NCBI GenBank assembly: GCA_029863275.1
Contig: JAOTVS010000002.1
Location: forward strand, 1-64,000
Origin: Candidatus Nitrosopumilus sp.
Lineage (GTDB): Archaea > Thermoproteota > Nitrososphaeria > Nitrososphaerales > Nitrosopumilaceae
Direction of reading: 5' to 3'
Length of the DNA stretch: 64,000 bases
Both the position numbers and the translations under genes were made by a program. Positions 20,725 to 30,498 of this stretch are shown here, one piece after another (the stretch's first letter is position 1; each line of letters opens with the position of its first letter). The notes below the pieces were generated by a model that worked only from the letters and a program-made list of their open reading frames with translations, was not told the origin of the DNA and did no database searches.

Positions 20725-21070
20725 AATGAGAGAAAGTACTATAATGAAAATTCACTATGGGACTGCACTAGGAGCAGTGGCACTTGTTGCAGTACATATA
20801 CTAATGCGCCTAACCCAGAGCTTTGCTGAGTCCCTGGAGTATACTAATGTAATTGCAAACTATCAATTTTTACCATATGCTGGAATGTTGGAGATAATTT
20901 TGATCCTTTTGTCAATACATGGATTTAATGGATTACGAGTTATTTTACTAGAATTAAAGCAAGGACCAAGGTATGAAAAGGCAGTATCATATGGTTGTGT
21001 AGCAGCAATGATGGGATTAATTGCCTATGGTTCGAGAACAATAATAATGGTCAATATGGGGATGCTATAG
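20714..21070 (+). CDS. sdhD: succinate dehydrogenase membrane subunit
   Basis: three-helix hydrophobic protein between sdhC and sdhB. Confidence 0.75.
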   Translation: MVNKMRESTIMKIHYGTALGAVALVAVHILMRLTQSFAESLEYTNVIANYQFLPYAGMLEIILILLSIHGFNGLRVILLELKQGPRYEKAVSYGCVAAMMGLIAYGSRTIIMVNMGML

Positions 21071-21838
21071 ATGACCCAAGTACCTAGTATTGCAGAAGAA
21101 AAACCAACAACATCCCTTTCTTCACCAAAGACTGCAACACTTCGAATAGCTCGATTTAATCCTGAGAAGGATAGCGAAAGAAAATTTATGGAATTCAATA
21201 TCCCATACCAGAGATGGACTACTGTTCTTGAGGCAATTCTTGAGGTAAAGAAACATTTTGATCATTCCGTAGCAGTTCGTTATTCATGTAGGCAAGCAAC
21301 ATGTGGATCTTGTGGAATGATAATTAATGGCAAACCAAGACTTGCTTGTTTTACAAAAATTAGCGAATTAGAATCTGACGTTGTAACAGTAGAGCCGATG
21401 AATAACTTTCCAATAATTCGTGATTTGGCGGTACGATTTGAGCGTCTCTTTGAAAGCCATCACAAAATAAAACCGTATTTGATAAATGATGATTCTGAAA
21501 TTAGCTCAAATGAAAAAGAATTTTTACAGACTCCAGAAGAAGTAGAACAATACATTCAATTTTCAAATTGTATTAAATGTGGATTATGCAATTCTGCATG
21601 TCCAACTATGGCCACAGATTCTTCTTTTGTTGGACCCCAGGCATTAGCTCAAGCCTATCGATACGTAGCTGATAGTAGAGATAAAGGAAAAGATTCTAGA
21701 TTAAAAATCATCGACGAGTCTCATGGAATATGGCGATGCCATTTTGCCGGCTCTTGCAGCCAAGTGTGTCCTAAAGGAGTAGATCCTGCAATGGGAATCC
21801 AATTTCTTCGTGGCTATCTTTTAGGTTTTAGAAGTTAA
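21071..21838 (+). CDS. sdhB: succinate dehydrogenase iron-sulfur subunit
   Basis: CRQATCGSCGMIINGKPRLAC, CIKCGLCNSACP, CSQVCPKGVDP. Confidence 0.95.
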   Translation: MTQVPSIAEEKPTTSLSSPKTATLRIARFNPEKDSERKFMEFNIPYQRWTTVLEAILEVKKHFDHSVAVRYSCRQATCGSCGMIINGKPRLACFTKISELESDVVTVEPMNNFPIIRDLAVRFERLFESHHKIKPYLINDDSEISSNEKEFLQTPEEVEQYIQFSNCIKCGLCNSACPTMATDSSFVGPQALAQAYRYVADSRDKGKDSRLKIIDESHGIWRCHFAGSCSQVCPKGVDPAMGIQFLRGYLLGFRS

Positions 21839-22158
21839 CCTGATTTTTTTGGATTAGGACTGTTGTTTACCTGATTGTTAATTTGCTCTGCCATAAAGTG
21901 ATTAGAGACATTAACTTTTACATCATCAATCCCATCTACGGTCAGGAGATTATCATGGATGTCCTGGCAGATTTTAAATCCAAACACTGCAGGACAAAAT
22001 GGACTTGTTAAATGCAAATCAACTTTTACATTACTATCATTGATATCTACCTCATCAATCAATTCTAATTCTGTAATGGTGGTGTTTATTTCAGGATCTA
22101 CAATCTTTGATAGTTCATCGAAGATTTTTACTCGAAGTTGTTTGATATCTTGACTCAT
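21835..22158 (-). CDS. MIP18/DUF59 family Fe-S assembly-type protein
   Basis: VDPEINTTITELELI...LTSPFCPAVFG; start trimmed to MSQDIKQ. Confidence 0.8.
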   Translation of the reverse strand: MSQDIKQLRVKIFDELSKIVDPEINTTITELELIDEVDINDSNVKVDLHLTSPFCPAVFGFKICQDIHDNLLTVDGIDDVKVNVSNHFMAEQINNQVNNSPNPKKSG

Positions 22159-22207
22159 GTCGGCAAAAGCGTCGATGCTATATATAACCATTCTAGAACC
22201 ATAGTTG

Positions 22208-23668
22208 ATGTATCGTTCACGTCTTGGCACTGACCTGAGCAATATTACCTTAGATTATGTCTCCTCGATAGATGATGACTCTGAAATCATTCAATTTGAT
22301 ATCCTTGGTAGTCAAGCACATGTTTTGATGTTACAAGAAAACAAAATAATTTCCAAAAATGATGCAAAAAAAATACTCAATGCCTTAGAAATTCTAAAAA
22401 AAGAAAAGTTTGATTCATTCTCAGAGGCAGAAGATATTCATGAATTAATTGAATCACTTGTTATCAAAAAAGCTGGTATTGCAAGTGGTGGGAAAATGCA
22501 TACTGCAAGATCTCGAAATGATCAAGTTGCATTGGATATTCGCATGAAAATTAGAAACGACATTAACATACTATGTACTTGTTTACTTGATACAATTGAA
22601 GTTCTGGTTTCTCTTGCAAAAAATCATCAAAAAACAATAATGCCTTTATACACTCATTTACAACAAGCACAAGCTGGAGTATTTTCTCATTATCTTTTGG
22701 CTCATGCAGATGTCTTATTTCGAGACTTTGAGCGCCTTTATGATGCATATGGACGTGTTAATCAAAGTCCTTTAGGTGCAGGGCCGGTAGGCGGAACCAG
22801 TATTCCAATTGATAGGCATAGTACAGCAGAAATGCTGGGATTTGACGGAATTGTAGAAAATTCTATTGATGCAACAAGTACTCGTGATTTTGTTGCAGAA
22901 TTTGTTGCAACCGTTGCCATTTTGATGACTAATCTTAGTAAAATCTCTGAGGATTTTGTTCTTTGGTCAACTTCTGAATTTTCTTTTATTGAATTAGCTG
23001 ATGAATTTACATCTCCATCAAGTATAATGCCTCAAAAAAAGAATCCCGATATTTTAGAGCTAACTAGAGGAAAAACTGCAGAGATAATTGGAAATCTTAC
23101 TGCAATTCTTTCTACTATCAAGGGATTATCTACCGGTTATGGAAGGGACCTACAACAAATAAAATCCTCTATTTGGTCCACATCAAAAATATCCATTAGT
23201 GCATTATTGATTTTAAAATCAATACTCTTGACTTTACGTGTAAATGAAAAACAAATGAAAAAAGCAACGGATTCAAGTTATCTAATTGCCCTTGACATTG
23301 CAGAAAAACTAGTGTTAAAAGAAATTCCTTTTCGAATTACCCATAAAATTGCAGGATCTTTAGTTCAACAAGCGTATATTTCCAAAAAATCTTTGAATAA
23401 ATTAACAACTGATGAAATTAAAAGATCTGTACAAGGAACCAAAGTTGATCCAAAGGTTGTTTCAGACATTATAATGTCTACTACAATTATCTCATCCTTA
23501 AAAGATAGAATTTCTTTTGGTTCATCAGGTTATGGTGAACAAAAAAGAATGATTAAGGATCGTATCAAAAAAACTAATGATTATAGAACAAAAATAACCA
23601 AAAGAGAAAATGAATTATCTTATGCATTGGAAAAATTAGAAGAAAAAATCACTATTTTGATAAAATAA
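22208..23668 (+). CDS. argH: argininosuccinate lyase
   Basis: SGGKMHTARSRNDQVALDIR, YTHLQQAQ, SSIMPQKKNPD signature. Confidence 0.95.
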   Translation: MYRSRLGTDLSNITLDYVSSIDDDSEIIQFDILGSQAHVLMLQENKIISKNDAKKILNALEILKKEKFDSFSEAEDIHELIESLVIKKAGIASGGKMHTARSRNDQVALDIRMKIRNDINILCTCLLDTIEVLVSLAKNHQKTIMPLYTHLQQAQAGVFSHYLLAHADVLFRDFERLYDAYGRVNQSPLGAGPVGGTSIPIDRHSTAEMLGFDGIVENSIDATSTRDFVAEFVATVAILMTNLSKISEDFVLWSTSEFSFIELADEFTSPSSIMPQKKNPDILELTRGKTAEIIGNLTAILSTIKGLSTGYGRDLQQIKSSIWSTSKISISALLILKSILLTLRVNEKQMKKATDSSYLIALDIAEKLVLKEIPFRITHKIAGSLVQQAYISKKSLNKLTTDEIKRSVQGTKVDPKVVSDIIMSTTIISSLKDRISFGSSGYGEQKRMIKDRIKKTNDYRTKITKRENELSYALEKLEEKITILIK

Positions 23669-23677
23669 TGATGTAGG

Positions 23678-23751
23678 CGGGTCTAGAGGGATTCGGACCC
23701 TCGACAACCGGATTAAAAGTCCGGTGCGCTACCTGGCTGCGCCATAGACCC
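23678..23751 (-). tRNA. tRNA-Lys (UUU)
   Basis: minus-strand GGGTCTATGGCGCAGCCAGGTAGCGC ACCGGACTTTTAATCCGGT ... AGACCC. Confidence 0.92.
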
Positions 23752-23848
23752 ACAAAGAAATTTGCTTAGAGTGCATAATTTAGTCTTTTACAAAATTTTT
23801 TGTTATGACCGAAACTTTTAATCTAGGATTTTGTTGAAAAATAACTGT

Positions 23849-23926
23849 GCCCTTGTAGTATAGCCCGGTCTAGAATTCGGCCCTGTCACGGCTGAGACGC
23901 GTGTTCAAATCCCGCCGAGGGCGCCA
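23849..23926 (+). tRNA. tRNA-Asp (GUC), 3' CCA encoded
   Basis: anticodon arm CGGCC-CTGTCAC-GGCTG; acceptor GCCCTTG/CGAGGGC; GCCA follows. Confidence 0.92.
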
Positions 23927-24028
23927 TTAATCTTGTTCAAGTACCAACCTACAATTTGTTATACTTTCCTAAAAGAAAAATTCTCAATTAGCAAATCAAT
24001 TAATAAAAAAAAGAAAGTGATTTTAAAT

Positions 24029-24589
24029 TCACTGAATTCCACGATAAGTGGATTTGTCTGAAGCGGTTCTCTCTTTAATTGCAGAGATGTAAAACAAGTC
24101 ATGTACTTTGTCATCATCACTTGTTGCAGTACCTGTAACATAATACAAGTCCCCATTTTCAAGATCAGAGATTTTATCACCTGAAATGTTAACATCGTAG
24201 ATTTTACCGTCTTCACTTTTAGCTTGTCCTGATGCATCAAATGATGTTTTATCAGCACTTACTGTTATTTTCCAGGATTCTGCAATTACAGAGTATTTTT
24301 CACGATTATCATGTTTTATGGCTCCAATCATGAATGCACCGCGTTTTACCTCAAACTCTGTTGTTGAATCAGCGACTGGAACAATTCCCATTCTAAAAAG
24401 GGAACGTGCCCCTTCACCATCTTCAGCTACTGCGGCACCAACGCCTCCAAATATTATATGTGGATGAATTGGTCTATCAGTTACTACATCTGATACTTGT
24501 GCAAATGCAGTGTTGTAGGTTGCAGAGACTGATAGCACTGCTGCCATCATTATCAATCCTGCGAAGATTGTTTTGTTTTGTGTTGTCAT
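24029..24589 (-). CDS. secreted hypothetical protein
   Basis: signal peptide MTTQNKTIFAGLIMMAAVLSVSATYNTAFA. Confidence 0.65.
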   Translation of the reverse strand: MTTQNKTIFAGLIMMAAVLSVSATYNTAFAQVSDVVTDRPIHPHIIFGGVGAAVAEDGEGARSLFRMGIVPVADSTTEFEVKRGAFMIGAIKHDNREKYSVIAESWKITVSADKTSFDASGQAKSEDGKIYDVNISGDKISDLENGDLYYVTGTATSDDDKVHDLFYISAIKERTASDKSTYRGIQ

Positions 24590-24682
24590 TGAAATGCAAA
24601 AGCTATTTTGAATTAAAGGCATTGTTAAGCATTGTAAGCTAACAAAGTTACTTTTAGTTTATTAGATATCATTCTGGCTAGT

Positions 24683-25309
24683 TTATTGAAAGAATTTTAT
24701 CATCTCAATAATTTCTTCAAATAAATTACTGTCTGGGTTTACAAAAAATGTACCAAATATTGCAATAACAGTGAGGGAAATTGCACCTCCAATCCTAATT
24801 ATTATATCCTTTTTGTTGTGTTTTTTCTGTTCTTTTGATAATGTTTCAAGAATTTTTTTACTAATTTTGGTTAAGTCATCCTCATAGATGGATGTCTCTT
24901 TTTTTATAATTGGATTTAAATAAATTTTAGTTATAGAGGGAAAATTTTTTGCTTTACATTCTGTACAATTGATGTTAGGTTTTGTAGTTTTAGCTAATAC
25001 TGCTATAAAAAATACAGAATATATCGCTACAATACTTAAAAATGAAACAAGTTCCCCTTGAACAAACAAGTATCCATAGACTAATACAAAGAAACCCAAT
25101 GGCGGTAAAATAATTATGAAATTTAATTTTGCTCTGTTGCTCTGAAAACTTCGCTTTTTATGGGTTTGCAATTTTAATGATCCACAATTTGAGCAATGCT
25201 TTAGGGGGCATACTTTGGTCATATCATTGTACTCTGTTTGACATAAAGGACACTTTTGCATATCTTCTGTAAACTTATTATTCAATATCGATAAAAAGAT
25301 AAACATCAT
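24683..25309 (-). CDS. hypothetical membrane protein with N-terminal zinc ribbon
   Basis: CPLCQTEY...CPLKHCSNCGS, second CxxC (NCTECKAKN), hydrophobic helices. Confidence 0.55.
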   Translation of the reverse strand: MMFIFLSILNNKFTEDMQKCPLCQTEYNDMTKVCPLKHCSNCGSLKLQTHKKRSFQSNRAKLNFIIILPPLGFFVLVYGYLFVQGELVSFLSIVAIYSVFFIAVLAKTTKPNINCTECKAKNFPSITKIYLNPIIKKETSIYEDDLTKISKKILETLSKEQKKHNKKDIIIRIGGAISLTVIAIFGTFFVNPDSNLFEEIIEMIKFFQ

Positions 25310-25477
25310 TCTCCTTATTTTTTCATTAATTTGGCTTGAAAATCATAAATCCCAATTTGTATTTTATTTTAAAAATAGAAGTACAAGGTTCATTATTTTT
25401 GGAATCTGACACAAACATTTCCTGTAGATAATCTTAATGACTTTTGGTTAAATTAAATTATTTTTTTATTCCAAAAT

Positions 25478-25828
25478 ATGAAAACTTTTGACGAATGTTC
25501 AAATAATAAAGGTGAGGAACTCAATAATCTCTTCACAAACAGAGAAATTGAGATTTTTTGCAGTAGGCTTTCAAATGAACCAAAAATCATAGTTTGTATC
25601 ACTGTAGACTCCATGGCCAGATCTGTAGCCTGTGGATTCAAAGAAAATGTTCAACTGCTAAACAATCAAGACTTAAGACAAATTTTATGCATGGCATCTC
25701 TAGAGTTATCCACAAAAAGAGAACTTGATAATACTCTGAGAAATGTGAACCTTATTACAACCTATAGAAATAATGTAACTCTAATCACCATACACTGCAA
25801 TAAGATTATCTTTTATCAATGTCATTGA
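25478..25828 (+). CDS. hypothetical protein (possible roadblock/profilin-like small protein)
   Basis: 116 aa ORF with alternating beta pattern; resembles layout of 28385-28732. Confidence 0.4.
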   Translation: MKTFDECSNNKGEELNNLFTNREIEIFCSRLSNEPKIIVCITVDSMARSVACGFKENVQLLNNQDLRQILCMASLELSTKRELDNTLRNVNLITTYRNNVTLITIHCNKIIFYQCH

Positions 25829-26069
25829 ATGAAATGCTAAAATTGAATAAATTATGAAAACCCAATTAGCCTCTTTGATAGTAATTGCATTTTAAGCGGA
25901 AGAGACAAAATGAATTCTTTAGACAAAAATCCTACATCCAAACGTGCATAAATACTTGAATGTGTTAGTTTTTTTTTGGAAATACCAGAGCAAACATAAT
26001 TTTCCTTTTTTTTGAAATAGTTTTTTAAAAAAGGTGAAAATTAATAAACTAAAATATTTCATCAGGTAA

Positions 26070-26594
26070 ATGAAGAAAGTAATCCTATATGTTGCGACAA
26101 GCTTGGATGGCTATATAGCAAGAAAAAATGGCTCAGTGGATTGGTTAACAAGATATAGTAAATTAGGCGAAGATTTTGGTTACAAGAAATTTTTGGATTC
26201 GATAGGAACGATCATTCTAGGTAATACCACCTATGAGGAGTTTAAGGCGCCTTATAAAAATAAAAAATGTTTTGTATTTTCAAGGAAAAATACTGGTAAA
26301 AAAGACAATATTACCTTTGTGAATGACAATGCTAAAGAATTCATTGAAGGGTTAGATGATGAAAACATATGGCTTGTAGGTGGTGCAAATATTGCAAAAG
26401 ACTTTTTAAAAAATAATTTAGTTGATGATTGTATTATAACTATAATGCCGATTATTTTAGGTGAGGGAATTCCTTTATTTTCAAAAGGGTGTGGAAAACA
26501 TAATTTAAAACTTCTAACCACCAAGTCTTTTGATTCTGGTGTAGTACAATTACATTATACTGTGGACTTGCATATGAAAAAGGAAATCAGTTAA
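26070..26594 (+). CDS. dihydrofolate reductase / RibD C-terminal family protein
   Basis: YVATSLDGYIARKNGSVDWL, LVGGANIAKDFLKNNLVDD, PIILGEGIPLF. Confidence 0.85.
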   Translation: MKKVILYVATSLDGYIARKNGSVDWLTRYSKLGEDFGYKKFLDSIGTIILGNTTYEEFKAPYKNKKCFVFSRKNTGKKDNITFVNDNAKEFIEGLDDENIWLVGGANIAKDFLKNNLVDDCIITIMPIILGEGIPLFSKGCGKHNLKLLTTKSFDSGVVQLHYTVDLHMKKEIS

Positions 26595-26672
26595 TAAAAA
26601 AATTAACAATTCTTTGGTGTTTTTTTCAAACTAAATACATAGACTTAAGTTTACAATCAAAATAGGGAAAAC

Positions 26673-26987
26673 ATGGGTAAAACACTGGGAGATTATAACA
26701 TCGAAAAGTCATCTTTCTCTGACATTAACAATATTCAATGGACACAAAAAAACTCTGTTACTGACAAATCAAAAATTACAAAGAAAAAAAAAGCCAAAAC
26801 TTCTCCTACAAACGTCATTCCTCACAAAAAGACTAAAAAAATCAAATTATTAAATGGAAGAATTTTCAAGATCAAGAAAATTCGAGATACTAAAAAATTA
26901 CAAAACAACATAAAAGACAAACGATTTCAAAACTCTTCTGCATCGATCTGTAAAATTGAGCAGGGATTTATTAGACCTGCACGCTAA
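26673..26987 (+). CDS. Lys-rich hypothetical protein
   Basis: 104 aa, highly basic. Confidence 0.4.
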   Translation: MGKTLGDYNIEKSSFSDINNIQWTQKNSVTDKSKITKKKKAKTSPTNVIPHKKTKKIKLLNGRIFKIKKIRDTKKLQNNIKDKRFQNSSASICKIEQGFIRPAR

Positions 26988-27076
26988 CTTTAAAAAAATA
27001 TCTATGCTTAAGTAATTTGTCTTCCAATCTTGGTAATTGACCAGTATTTTTTATAATCTTACAATTTTGTAAAGTT

Positions 27077-27925
27077 ATGGATACCGCAAAAGCTTACATG
27101 AATAATCCTATTGTTATAAAAGACACAGCCAATCTAGCTCAGGTTTTAAAAAAAATAATTGATGAGAAGAAAAGTCGTTTACTGGTAACTACTAATAATA
27201 ATATAACACATATTGTATCTGAAAAGGATTTAGGATTGTTTTTACTCTCAGATAATTCAGAGAGGAAACTAGATCAAATACCTATCACCGAAATTTTTAA
27301 AAAAATAATATCAATAGATGAAAATACCACTCTCGATAAATGTGCAGAAACAATGCTAGAAAACAGCATTGGATCCCTTATAATTACTTCACAAGAAAAG
27401 GTAGTTGGATTAATAACTAAATCAGATCTGGTAAAGTATTTTGCGACTGCCCACTTGCAAGAAAAGTCTGTAGGAGAATACATGTCCCCATATTATGCAT
27501 GGCAATATTCTAACTCATCAATATCTAAGATTGTTTTAAAAATGATTGATGAGAAAATATCCCGTATTATCTTGCGAGATAATAATGAGAATCCAGTTGG
27601 AATTATAACCTTTAGAGATCTTTTTAACATGTCATTAAAACTTGGAGAAGAAGAAGATGTGCTTGATAACTCTGATCCAATGATCTCCGTAATTTTTCCA
27701 AGAAAAGGATTTGTTTCAGAATCAGGTTTTGGAGGTAGCACAAAGGCAAGTGAAATAATGAGTCAAAACATTATTTCTGTAAAATACGATGATGATCTTG
27801 CTAAAACTGGCAAACTCCTTTTGGATAAAAATATCAACGGCGCAGGAGTCTTATCTCGTAATAATAATCTAATTGGAATTATTAGCAAGACTGACATTGT
27901 AAAGGCTTTGGCATTTTTAAAATAA
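27077..27925 (+). CDS. CBS-domain protein (multiple CBS)
   Basis: repeated GxxxxxDL / GIITFRD / GIISKTDI motifs. Confidence 0.85.
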   Translation: MDTAKAYMNNPIVIKDTANLAQVLKKIIDEKKSRLLVTTNNNITHIVSEKDLGLFLLSDNSERKLDQIPITEIFKKIISIDENTTLDKCAETMLENSIGSLIITSQEKVVGLITKSDLVKYFATAHLQEKSVGEYMSPYYAWQYSNSSISKIVLKMIDEKISRIILRDNNENPVGIITFRDLFNMSLKLGEEEDVLDNSDPMISVIFPRKGFVSESGFGGSTKASEIMSQNIISVKYDDDLAKTGKLLLDKNINGAGVLSRNNNLIGIISKTDIVKALAFLK

Positions 27926-28022
27926 TTTTTTCTATAAAAATTTATTTTTAAGGCATTAATTGGTTAAGTTATTTTCATCAAAGTCTTATTAATGTGAAAT
28001 TTTATACATTATTTGATAAATA

Positions 28023-28274
28023 ATGGGAATTGTACGAGTTGGAGGCAGAGGAACATCAAGACGAGTAGAAGACAAAAAAGATGATAACTGGTCTGGTGGA
28101 GCATTCAAAAAATATCAAGACGCAAAAAAAGAAGCAGCAAAAGACAAGTATATCACCGTAGGACGCGGAACAGGCAAAATAAAATTTGGTGACATAAAAA
28201 GTACACCAACTACTTCCACAAAGGGTATGTGGGTAAGTTCTGGAAGAGGAACGAAAAAAAGAAAACTAGAATAA
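28023..28274 (+). CDS. small basic protein with three GRGT motifs
   Basis: VGGRGTSRR, VGRGTGKIK, SGRGTKKRK in 83 aa. Confidence 0.6.
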   Translation: MGIVRVGGRGTSRRVEDKKDDNWSGGAFKKYQDAKKEAAKDKYITVGRGTGKIKFGDIKSTPTTSTKGMWVSSGRGTKKRKLE

Positions 28275-28384
28275 TCTGCCGAGATATTATTTAGAAAAAA
28301 GATAATCTAAGGAACATATCTAGATGCATCTATAATGATGTTCATTTTAAATCATGATAAAATAAAAAAGTAAAATCGTTTAGG

Positions 28385-28732
28385 CTATCTGAACGATCTG
28401 ACCTTACGAATGATTTTATTGTGATCAAACGATGCAGTTGTAGTTACATACAAAATATGGTTCTTTCCTGCTGGAATAACTATTCTTTTGACTTTGTCGT
28501 ATTCTGCAACAACATATTTGCAAGCACCAAGTGATCTTGCGAGTTTTTTTCTCATTCTCCAATCAGTTGCAGCAGCCTTTAAGGATGCCAAACTTTGGTT
28601 TCGCGAGACCAAAAGTTTCACTTTTTTGGAACGTTGAGAAAAAATCAACTTACCCTTCAAATCACAAACGCTTACTATTCTAACGGAGGGACTAACCTTT
28701 AGAATTTTTTCAACAGCTGTTTGAATTTCCAT
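28385..28732 (-). CDS. hypothetical protein (archaeal DUF6659-like/roadblock-like)
   Basis: 115 aa; VRIVSVCDLKGKLIFSQRSKKVKLLVSRNQS...NHILYVTT. Confidence 0.5.
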   Translation of the reverse strand: MEIQTAVEKILKVSPSVRIVSVCDLKGKLIFSQRSKKVKLLVSRNQSLASLKAAATDWRMRKKLARSLGACKYVVAEYDKVKRIVIPAGKNHILYVTTTASFDHNKIIRKVRSFR

Positions 28733-28897
28733 ATTTAATGCAATATATTCTAGATGATAAGATTTTCTATAATCCTTTAAACTCCTAAAATTCCCCGATT
28801 GAAATTAAGATCTACACATATTATTTAAAAAAATATTTTTTTAATTTATTAAAACATTTTAGAATTATAATAAATCCAACCGATCCTTTTTTAAAAA

Positions 28898-29221
28898 ATG
28901 AATTTTAGTTATATTATGGACTTTTTATCAAAATTTAAAACAAATTTAGAAACATCAAAAAGAAATAAAGCTGCCCAAATTAACGGCAAAACTCTCAAAG
29001 AATTACTAAAAAAATTCAAAGAAGATCGAGATCGTATTGAGAACGAAACAGGAATTAGACCTCAAATTGATACTACAACCCAAATGTTTATGCAAAAAAT
29101 TCTAAATCAATGGATTTCAAAAGGAAAAGAAATTGACGAAGAAAAATTCTGGAGCGAAGTTGATTATAATAGACAGTTCACTCACACAATTGAATATTTT
29201 GAGATAAACCGAAATATTTGA
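28898..29221 (+). CDS. hypothetical protein
   Basis: 107 aa ORF with usual codon bias. Confidence 0.4.
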   Translation: MNFSYIMDFLSKFKTNLETSKRNKAAQINGKTLKELLKKFKEDRDRIENETGIRPQIDTTTQMFMQKILNQWISKGKEIDEEKFWSEVDYNRQFTHTIEYFEINRNI

Positions 29222-29312
29222 AATATTTTTGACATTTCAAGATGTTAATCCAGTTTTGTAATTTCTTTAATAAGAGTTTATTTTTTCAAGTATAATCAAT
29301 CTTAACTTTTTT

Positions 29313-29513
29313 TTATTTTAAAAACCAGGCCAAAATTAATACAGCAATCCCTATGATTAATGCATACTGAATTATTTTGGATATTTTGCTGAGTATTTTT
29401 AATATGACAATGATGATGATCAATACAATTAAAATTGAAAAAATAGCTGTATCTTCGAGCTGTAATAATGATTGAAAGAATTGTGATGTTGCATCAAAAA
29501 AACTATTATCCAT
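29313..29513 (-). CDS. small membrane protein
   Basis: 66 aa with hydrophobic segments. Confidence 0.4.
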   Translation of the reverse strand: MDNSFFDATSQFFQSLLQLEDTAIFSILIVLIIIIVILKILSKISKIIQYALIIGIAVLILAWFLK

Positions 29514-29612
29514 TCTTACTCTCAGTTACTAAATACAATTCATTTTTTCTCATTTATTGGTACCTAAACTTTTTGGAGTTTTAATATAACTTTAAAAAAT
29601 ATTCCAGAAATT

Positions 29613-30413
29613 TTACATCTTTATTCCAGAAAATACATCATCTAAAATTTTCTGGTTTGCTGCTGCTATGAAAGAAACTCTAGTTTCATAGCTAAGATCC
29701 GCATCCAAGGATTCAAATTTTTCATCCAAAAGTAAACCACCTGCCTCTTTTACTATCAAATACCCTGCAGCAATATCTTGAATGCGAATCTTTTTTCTCA
29801 AATCAATAAAAATATCCATTAATCCTCTTGCAAACATAGCCATTTCAAGAGCATTAGCACCAAAGTGTCGAGTATGATTATGTTGTTCATATATTGGATT
29901 CAATTTTTGCATCAATTCCGATGTGGCCCCAGAGGTGTTTATCCCTACAATCTTATAGATGGGTTCTTTGGAATGAACATGAATCTTTGAATCATTAAAA
30001 AAAGATCCTTTATCTTTAGAGGCCCAATACATCTCTCCATTTGTCAAATTTGTTATCACTCCATCTGTGATGGAGCTTAGTTTGTTATCAGTAGCAAACG
30101 CAAGTGAACTACAAAAAAATGGTACACCTCTTACAGAATTAGCAGATCCATCTATGGCATCCATAATAACAAATCCTTTTGAGTTTTCTGACAACTCTAC
30201 TTTTCCACATTCCTCTCCTAATACTATACATTCAAAATTGATCTTTTTTAGATAGTCAAGAACAGTTTTTTCAGCAATGATGTCTATGTTTCGAGAAATG
30301 TCTCCACCTGCTCCTATTCCGAAATGACCAGCAGCGTCTTCAGTACCGGCCAAATCTTTTACACTTTCATAAATTTTTTTCGAAGCCTCTCGTAGAATTT
30401 CAATTACTTCCAT
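29613..30413 (-). CDS. inositol-phosphatase/archaeal FBPase family
   Basis: GEECGKVEL, DAIDGSANSVRG, DLRKKIRIQDIAAGYLIVKEAGG. Confidence 0.9.
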   Translation of the reverse strand: MEVIEILREASKKIYESVKDLAGTEDAAGHFGIGAGGDISRNIDIIAEKTVLDYLKKINFECIVLGEECGKVELSENSKGFVIMDAIDGSANSVRGVPFFCSSLAFATDNKLSSITDGVITNLTNGEMYWASKDKGSFFNDSKIHVHSKEPIYKIVGINTSGATSELMQKLNPIYEQHNHTRHFGANALEMAMFARGLMDIFIDLRKKIRIQDIAAGYLIVKEAGGLLLDEKFESLDADLSYETRVSFIAAANQKILDDVFSGIKM

Positions 30414-30498
30414 TAATCTTAATTTTTTTCCTCGTAATTTAAGTGGAAGAAGATTTATTGATTTGAAAGCATAAATAACAACATAGGATCTGACGGAT

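Noticed and set aside
25849-25920. Short signal-peptide-like reading MKTQLASLIVIAF followed by stop
   Set aside because: Only 13 codons; no continuing homologous sequence could be recognised.
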